Positions 59,727 through 64,000 of a DNA stretch of 64,000 bases are shown here, in pieces; positions within the stretch are counted from its first letter, which is position 1, and every line of letters starts with the position of its first letter. Location: NCBI RefSeq assembly GCF_920984675.1, contig NZ_CAKLBV010000003.1:1-64000 (forward strand). Reading direction: 5' to 3'. The notes beneath the pieces are model-generated. The model ran no database searches. It had not been told where the DNA came from and was given only the letters and a program-made list of their open reading frames with translations. A program made the translations under genes and the position numbers. The DNA comes from Methylobacterium sp. Leaf118 (GTDB lineage Bacteria; Pseudomonadota; Alphaproteobacteria; Rhizobiales; Beijerinckiaceae).

Positions 59727-60986
59727 TCACCCCGGCATCCGCAGGCCGAGGGCGGCGACGATCTCCGGGTCGAAGACGCGGGTGGCGTCGTCGGTGACGA
59801 GGCCGAACCCGTCGAAGAAGTTCCAGTAGGCCCAGCCGAAGCCGTATGCCTCGATCGTCTCGCGCAGGTCGCGCAGGTAGCGCACCCGGTCGGCGGCGCC
59901 CGCGGCGACGTAGCGGGCGTCGCTGCGGAGCGCCCCGAATTCGCCGATCAGGACGCGGTCGGCCGCGATGCCATGGGCCCGGGCCCAATCGCGGACACCT
60001 GAGAGGCCCTGGGCTAGGAACCGACGGTCGGGCCGGGCCGCGAAATACTCGCGCATCTTGGCCTCGGTCTGGGTCCAGGCGGCCTCCTTCTCGGCGGCGG
60101 AACGTCCGGAATCCTCCGCCATCCGGCGGCGGGTGGCGGCCAGGGTCGCCTCGAGCGTCCCGGCGCTCGCCGGCCAGGGCACCGCGTTCAGCGACCGGTA
60201 GAACGGCTCGCCGCGCATCCACGGCGCGCCCTGGTGGGTGAAGAGGTAGGGCTCGTAGAAATGGACCACGTAGGTGAGCGGCGCGAAGGTCTCGAGGGGG
60301 GCGGGATCGAGGGCGCGCAGGCCCGGGACCATGCTGCCGCAGGCCCCGGTCGCCGTGAGCGCGAGCCCGGGGGCCGCCGCGCGGGCGGCCGTCAGGAGGT
60401 CGCGCTGCACCGCCTCCCAGGCCGGCGCGCCGCAGGACTGGGGCGGCTCGTTGACGGGTTCCAGCACGGTCCGGGCGCCGTCGATCCCGGCGAGCCGCCG
60501 GGCGACCTCCGCCGCGAGGGCGCGGTAGGCGGAAAAACCGGGCGCTTCCCGGTCTGCGAGTAACCGGCGCGAGGTCCAGTGATGGGTGGCCTCGTTGATC
60601 TGGAGATTCACGACGGCGGCGAGCCCGGCTTCGAGGCAGAGGCCGACCGCCGCGTCGAGCTCCTCGAGGAGGCGGCGGCGGAACGGCGTGCCCTCGAAGG
60701 CGAGGAACGGCCCGGGATCGACCGGCACGCGCACGAAATCGAAGCCGGCCTCGGCGATCCGCTGCAGATCGGCCCGGCGCGGGACCGGCCGCTGATCTTG
60801 GAACGGCGGCCACGCATAGTCGGTGCGCGGGGCCGAATATTCCTTGGTGAGCGAGAACCAGGGCCACAGGCTGATGCCGCGGCGCAGCCGGGGACCCGCT
60901 GCCCGGGCCGGACCCGCGGCCGGGGTCGGAACCGGCGCCACGGCCGAGAGCGCCGCGGAACCGAGGAGGGCGCGCCGGGAGATCAT
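59727..60986 (-). CDS. Glycoside hydrolase family 5 (cellulase-like), Tat-exported
   Basis: A 419-residue exported protein. The N-terminus MISRRALLGSAALSAVAPV has a short twin-arginine signal. The TIM-barrel domain has the family's acid/base Glu in TVLEPVNEPPQSCG and the probable nucleophile Glu in VLIGEFGAL, plus YVVHFYEPYLFTHQG and WAYWNFFDGFG. It would cut a beta-glucan-like chain, possibly the locus's own exopolysaccharide, as glycosidases in such clusters often trim or release the polymer. It begins one base after the stop of the upstream glycosyltransferase, so the two are co-translated. Confidence 0.87.
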   Translation of the reverse strand: MISRRALLGSAALSAVAPVPTPAAGPARAAGPRLRRGISLWPWFSLTKEYSAPRTDYAWPPFQDQRPVPRRADLQRIAEAGFDFVRVPVDPGPFLAFEGTPFRRRLLEELDAAVGLCLEAGLAAVVNLQINEATHHWTSRRLLADREAPGFSAYRALAAEVARRLAGIDGARTVLEPVNEPPQSCGAPAWEAVQRDLLTAARAAAPGLALTATGACGSMVPGLRALDPAPLETFAPLTYVVHFYEPYLFTHQGAPWMRGEPFYRSLNAVPWPASAGTLEATLAATRRRMAEDSGRSAAEKEAAWTQTEAKMREYFAARPDRRFLAQGLSGVRDWARAHGIAADRVLIGEFGALRSDARYVAAGAADRVRYLRDLRETIEAYGFGWAYWNFFDGFGLVTDDATRVFDPEIVAALGLRMPG

Positions 60987-60987
60987 C

Positions 60988-62262
60988 TCAGCGGGCGCCG
61001 GGCGAGGCCGCGGGGCGGTTCAGGGCCGGCCGGGATGCCGGACCGGGGGACGCGTGCCGACCGGTGGCGAGGACGTAGATCTCCGCCTCGTAGTTCGCCA
61101 GAACCTCGGACCACTGGAAGCGCTCGACGGCCCGCCGTCGCGCCGCTGCCCGGGCCGGCGCGAGGCGCTCCGGTTGGGTCAGGGCGAGGTCGATCGCCGC
61201 CTCCAGCTCCGTCTCGTCGCGGAACAGGATCTGTTCCGGTCCGGCGGTCCAGGCGTTGAACGGGTTGGCGTGGGCGATCACCGCGTTGCCCGCCCACAGG
61301 GCCTCGACCAGCGACGGGTTGGTGCCGCCGACCTGGTGTCCGTGGAGATAGGCGCGGGCGTGGAAGCGCAGCGCCTGCACGATGGCGGTATCGTAGATCC
61401 CGCCAGTGAACAGCACCTCGTCGCCGGCCTCCGCCTGCACGGCACGGTGATAGGGATTGGCCGGATCGAGACAGCCGAGCACGACGAGGCGCGCCCCGCG
61501 GCGGCGGCGCGAGAACGCGCGCACGATGGCGAGGATGGAATTGTCCGGCTCGATCCGGGCGACGCTGAGAAGGTAGCCGTCCGGCGCCAGCCCGAGGACC
61601 TCCAGCGGCGCGGTCGGGGCCGCCGCGACGGGGTCGCCCCCGTAGGGAATGGTCGCGATCGCCCCCCGGGGCCGGCGGGTAGCGAGGTGATCGGCGATGG
61701 CCGGATGGTCGGCGATCAGCCGGTGCGAGGCCCAGGCCGCGAGCCACTCGCTCGCGAAGAAGTAGGCGCGCACGGCGAGGCCCCATTTCGGGCGGCGCCA
61801 CTCGATCCCGTCCATATTGGTGAGAACCTTGCAGCCGCGCAGGCGCAGCCAGGGCAGGAACACGGCCCCGTTATAGCCGAGGACGAGGCACGGGACCGTC
61901 CGCGTCGCGGCGTGGCGCGCGCAATGCCCGTCGAAGGCGAGGGTGGCCGCCGCCCCGGTGAGGCCGACCTCCACATGGACGAGTTCGACCCCCCGCCACA
62001 TCGTGGTGGCGAAGCGCTGCCGGACCGTGTCGACCTCGCGCTGGCAATAGACCGTCACGCGCCAGCCCCGGCCGGCGAGGTACAACGCCAGACGCTCGGC
62101 CAGCGTCTCGAAGCCGCCATGGGCCGCCGGGATGCCTCGCGTGCCGAGGATCGCCACCGCCGGACGGTGCGACCCGTCCTCCCGCGGGATCAGGCCCGCG
62201 GTTTGCTCGGACAGCTCCGCCGCGGCCGGAGCGGTACCGAACCGGGACGTTTCGAAAGCCAT
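60988..62262 (-). CDS. Glycosyltransferase with DUF1972 domain (rhamnosyltransferase-like)
   Basis: A 424-residue GT-B enzyme. The N-terminal DUF1972 domain has VAILGTRGIPAAHGGFETLA and TNMDGIEWRRPKW. The C-terminal family 1/4 donor domain has SVARIEPDNSI, GGIYDTAIVQALRFHARAYLHG and GGTNPSLVEALWAGNAVIAH, the E-containing donor site. This class adds deoxysugars, often rhamnose, to extracellular polysaccharide. The ATG at 62262 lies only 6 bases from the divergent start at 62269; an internal GTG just before the VAILGTRG block is an alternative. Confidence 0.87.
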   Translation of the reverse strand: MAFETSRFGTAPAAAELSEQTAGLIPREDGSHRPAVAILGTRGIPAAHGGFETLAERLALYLAGRGWRVTVYCQREVDTVRQRFATTMWRGVELVHVEVGLTGAAATLAFDGHCARHAATRTVPCLVLGYNGAVFLPWLRLRGCKVLTNMDGIEWRRPKWGLAVRAYFFASEWLAAWASHRLIADHPAIADHLATRRPRGAIATIPYGGDPVAAAPTAPLEVLGLAPDGYLLSVARIEPDNSILAIVRAFSRRRRGARLVVLGCLDPANPYHRAVQAEAGDEVLFTGGIYDTAIVQALRFHARAYLHGHQVGGTNPSLVEALWAGNAVIAHANPFNAWTAGPEQILFRDETELEAAIDLALTQPERLAPARAAARRRAVERFQWSEVLANYEAEIYVLATGRHASPGPASRPALNRPAASPGAR

Positions 62263-62268
62263 GGGTCC

Positions 62269-63423
62269 ATGCGCATCGTCTGTATCCATCAGGGCTACGA
62301 ACTCTACGGCTCGGACCGATGCTTCATCGAAACCGTCGGTGCCATTCGCCAGACCTTTCCGGCCGCTGACCTGACGGTGGTCCTGCCTCAGCCGGGACCG
62401 ATCGTAACGCTCTTGGAACCGCTCGCGACGCGCGTGGACTACGCAAACCTCTGGATTCTCCGTCGGAAAGGCCTGTGGCGGCTCGCCCTGCTCGGTCCGC
62501 TGCGGCTTCCCGCCGCCGTCCTGTCCGCCGCGCGGCGCTTCGCGACGGCCGACCTCGTCTACGTGAACACCGCAGTCGTGGCCGATCACCTGCTGGCGGC
62601 CCGATTCTTCCCCGGCCGGACGATCCTGCACGTGCACGAGATCCCGCAGGGCGCGGCCCGCACCCTGCTGCGCGGCCTCGCCCGCTGGAGCCGGGCCGAG
62701 ATCGTGTTCAATTCCCGGGCGACGCGGCAGGCCTTCGCGCTGCCGGCCGTGCAGCCCGCCCGGGTGATCCATAACGGGATCGCCGGCCCGCCCGAGGCCC
62801 TGCCACCGTCCTATGACGGGGCACGGCCCCTGCGGGTGCTGATGCTGGGACGCCTGAGCCGGATCAAGGGCCAGGACGTACTCCTCGACGCCCTCGTCGC
62901 CCTGCCCGAGCGCATCGCCCGGCGCATCGAATTGCGCATCGTCGGAAGCGCCTTCCAGGATCCGGAGCGGGAGCGGACGCTGGCGCGGCGGATCGCAAGC
63001 GCCGCCCATGCCGGGCGGGTGACGCTCCTGCCCTTCACGCCCGACCCCGACCCGCATTACCGCTGGGCCGACATCGTCGCGGTCCCGTCGCGCCTGCCGG
63101 AATCCCTCGGCCGCGTCGCCATCGAGGCCCTGGCCTATGGACGCCCGCCCCTCGTCTCGGCGATCGGCGGCCTCACCGAGATCGTGGAGGACGGAGGCTG
63201 CGGCTGGTGCCTGCCCCCGGGCCGGCCCGACCTTCTGGCCGAGGCGCTCGCGCGGATCGTCGAGGCACCAACCGCGTGGCGCGGCTTCCCGGCGGCGGGT
63301 CGGGTCCGCTACGAGGCCCTGTTCACCGAGGCGGTCGCCCGGCGCGCGGTCGCGGCCCTGCTGCGCGAGCGCCTGATGCCCGCGGTTCGGGCCGCGGCGG
63401 AGACGCCGGTGACCGCACCATGA
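62269..63423 (+). CDS. Glycosyltransferase family 4 protein
   Basis: A 384-residue GT-B enzyme starting MRIVCIHQGYELYGSDRCFI, where GYELYGSDR is the glycine-rich acceptor loop. The donor domain begins RVLMLGRLSRIKGQDVLLDAL and has the E-x7-E site in PESLGRVAIEALAYGRPPLV. It likely adds a sugar to the lipid-linked exopolysaccharide unit. The flippase gene overlaps its stop codon by 4 bases. The start is 6 bases from the divergent glycosyltransferase start, so its promoter must lie inside the other gene or be shared. Confidence 0.87.
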   Translation: MRIVCIHQGYELYGSDRCFIETVGAIRQTFPAADLTVVLPQPGPIVTLLEPLATRVDYANLWILRRKGLWRLALLGPLRLPAAVLSAARRFATADLVYVNTAVVADHLLAARFFPGRTILHVHEIPQGAARTLLRGLARWSRAEIVFNSRATRQAFALPAVQPARVIHNGIAGPPEALPPSYDGARPLRVLMLGRLSRIKGQDVLLDALVALPERIARRIELRIVGSAFQDPERERTLARRIASAAHAGRVTLLPFTPDPDPHYRWADIVAVPSRLPESLGRVAIEALAYGRPPLVSAIGGLTEIVEDGGCGWCLPPGRPDLLAEALARIVEAPTAWRGFPAAGRVRYEALFTEAVARRAVAALLRERLMPAVRAAAETPVTAP

Positions 63424-64000
63424 CGGGGCCCGAGGCCCAGCGTCTCGCCCAGCGCTTCGCGGTGATGCTCGGCGGCGAGGTGCTCCAGAGCCTGTTCCAT
63501 TTCGGGCTCAACCTCGCCCTGGTCCGCGCCCTCTCGGCGCATGATTACGGCCTGTTCGCCATGGTGTTCGGGCTTGCCGCCGTCGCCCTCACCTTCGTGC
63601 GGGCCGTGGCCGGCGTGCCCGCCGCGACCTTCATCCCGCAGGCGCGCTCGGGCCCGGCCGCCCGGGCGCTGGCCGTCAGCTTCGGCACGGGGGCGGTCGT
63701 CTCCGCGCTCGCTCTCGGCCTCCTGACCGCCCTCGCCTTCGCGCCCTTCGTCGGCGCGGGCGCGCTGGCGGCGGGCGCTCTCGTGACGGCGTGGTCCCTG
63801 CGCAGCTTCCTGCGCACCCTGCTGATCGTCCGCGGGCGCGCGGGCGTCGCCGGGCTGAGCGACCTCGCCTACGCGGTCAGCGGCATGGCGCTCCTCGGGC
63901 TCCTTTTGTGGGGCGAGCCCGGTGCCCTCCTCTGGGACAGCCTGTGGCTGCTCGCCGTCGCCCACGGGATCGGCCTCGTGGCGGCCCTCGCGATCCTGCG
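63420..64000 (+). CDS. Polysaccharide flippase (Wzx/MATE-like), 5' part
   Basis: An open frame from the ATG at 63420 (overlapping the previous stop as ATGA) runs off the window, giving 193 residues. It is strongly hydrophobic, with about five membrane helices visible. The start MTGPEAQRLAQRFAVMLGG and the block FHFGLNLALVRALSAHDYGLFAMVFG are typical of Wzx-type oligosaccharide flippases (residues L-x-R-x-L-x-x-x-x-Y-G). It would move the lipid-linked repeat unit across the inner membrane for the polymerase/ligase. The 3' end is not seen. Confidence 0.85.
   Translation, partial: MTGPEAQRLAQRFAVMLGGEVLQSLFHFGLNLALVRALSAHDYGLFAMVFGLAAVALTFVRAVAGVPAATFIPQARSGPAARALAVSFGTGAVVSALALGLLTALAFAPFVGAGALAAGALVTAWSLRSFLRTLLIVRGRAGVAGLSDLAYAVSGMALLGLLLWGEPGALLWDSLWLLAVAHGIGLVAALAIL

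Noticed and set aside
60823..62268. Long 5' extension of the GT4 gene at 62269
   Set aside because: It runs antisense over the DUF1972 glycosyltransferase and lacks any domain; the GT-B fold starts at 62269.

Overview
The window is very GC-rich DNA with dense, short-spaced genes. Gene order and protein features point to an alphaproteobacterium of the order Hyphomicrobiales, most likely a Methylobacterium/Methylorubrum relative. Supporting signs are: the signal recognition particle RNA directly upstream of dnaX; a DnaX without the zinc-binding cysteines; an HRXXN/HWE-type histidine kinase; two perfect GGAAC-N17-CGTT promoters of the alphaproteobacterial general stress sigma factor (EcfG); a FIST protein plus hybrid kinase pair; and bacterial transglutaminase-like cysteine peptidases. 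The genus assignment is inference from gene content, not from a marker comparison.

Layout. 1-9 kb: the probable 5' end of dxs (minus strand, cut by the window edge), a small secreted protein, a DNA/RNA non-specific endonuclease, the ribosome-associated ATPase EttA, phosphopentomutase, an orphan double-ATPase peptide ABC protein, a lytic transglycosylase with a SPOR domain, a lipoprotein esterase and an acyl-CoA thioesterase. 9-15 kb: a possible nitric oxide/c-di-GMP signalling block with a LapG-type peptidase, a FIST (NosP-like) sensor with its hybrid kinase, and a divergent membrane GGDEF-EAL protein. 15-33 kb: housekeeping core, namely yifB/comM, SRP RNA-dnaX-ybaB, pckA, recR, def-fmt-truA, dapE, moeB-like, pheT/pheS with a two-gene HEPN-like cassette between them, and rplT-rpmI.

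33-40 kb: a glycosyltransferase behind an EcfG promoter, an amylo-alpha-1,6-glucosidase family protein, an HRXXN kinase and ubiB. 41-47 kb: a TRAP transporter operon (dctP, dctQ, dctM), a CorA-like membrane protein with a large unknown N-terminal domain, and a metallothionein gene bracketed by two inverted copies of a palindrome-rich repeat. 47-54 kb: a tightly overlapped four-gene operon, CheA-REC, CheB and two multi-receiver hybrid kinases, with no receptor, CheW or CheR nearby. 54-64 kb: an exopolysaccharide region with a VpsF-like polymerase/ligase, a GumC/Wzc-like co-polymerase whose ATPase domain has lost its Walker A, a CysZ-like membrane protein, a Kelch protein, a family 5 glycosidase, two glycosyltransferases and the start of a Wzx-type flippase cut by the window end.

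The most unusual parts are the repeat-bracketed metallothionein, the receptor-less chemosensory operon, the cassette splitting pheS and pheT, and the CorA-like fusion. No tRNA, rRNA, CRISPR array, phage, transposase or origin was seen.
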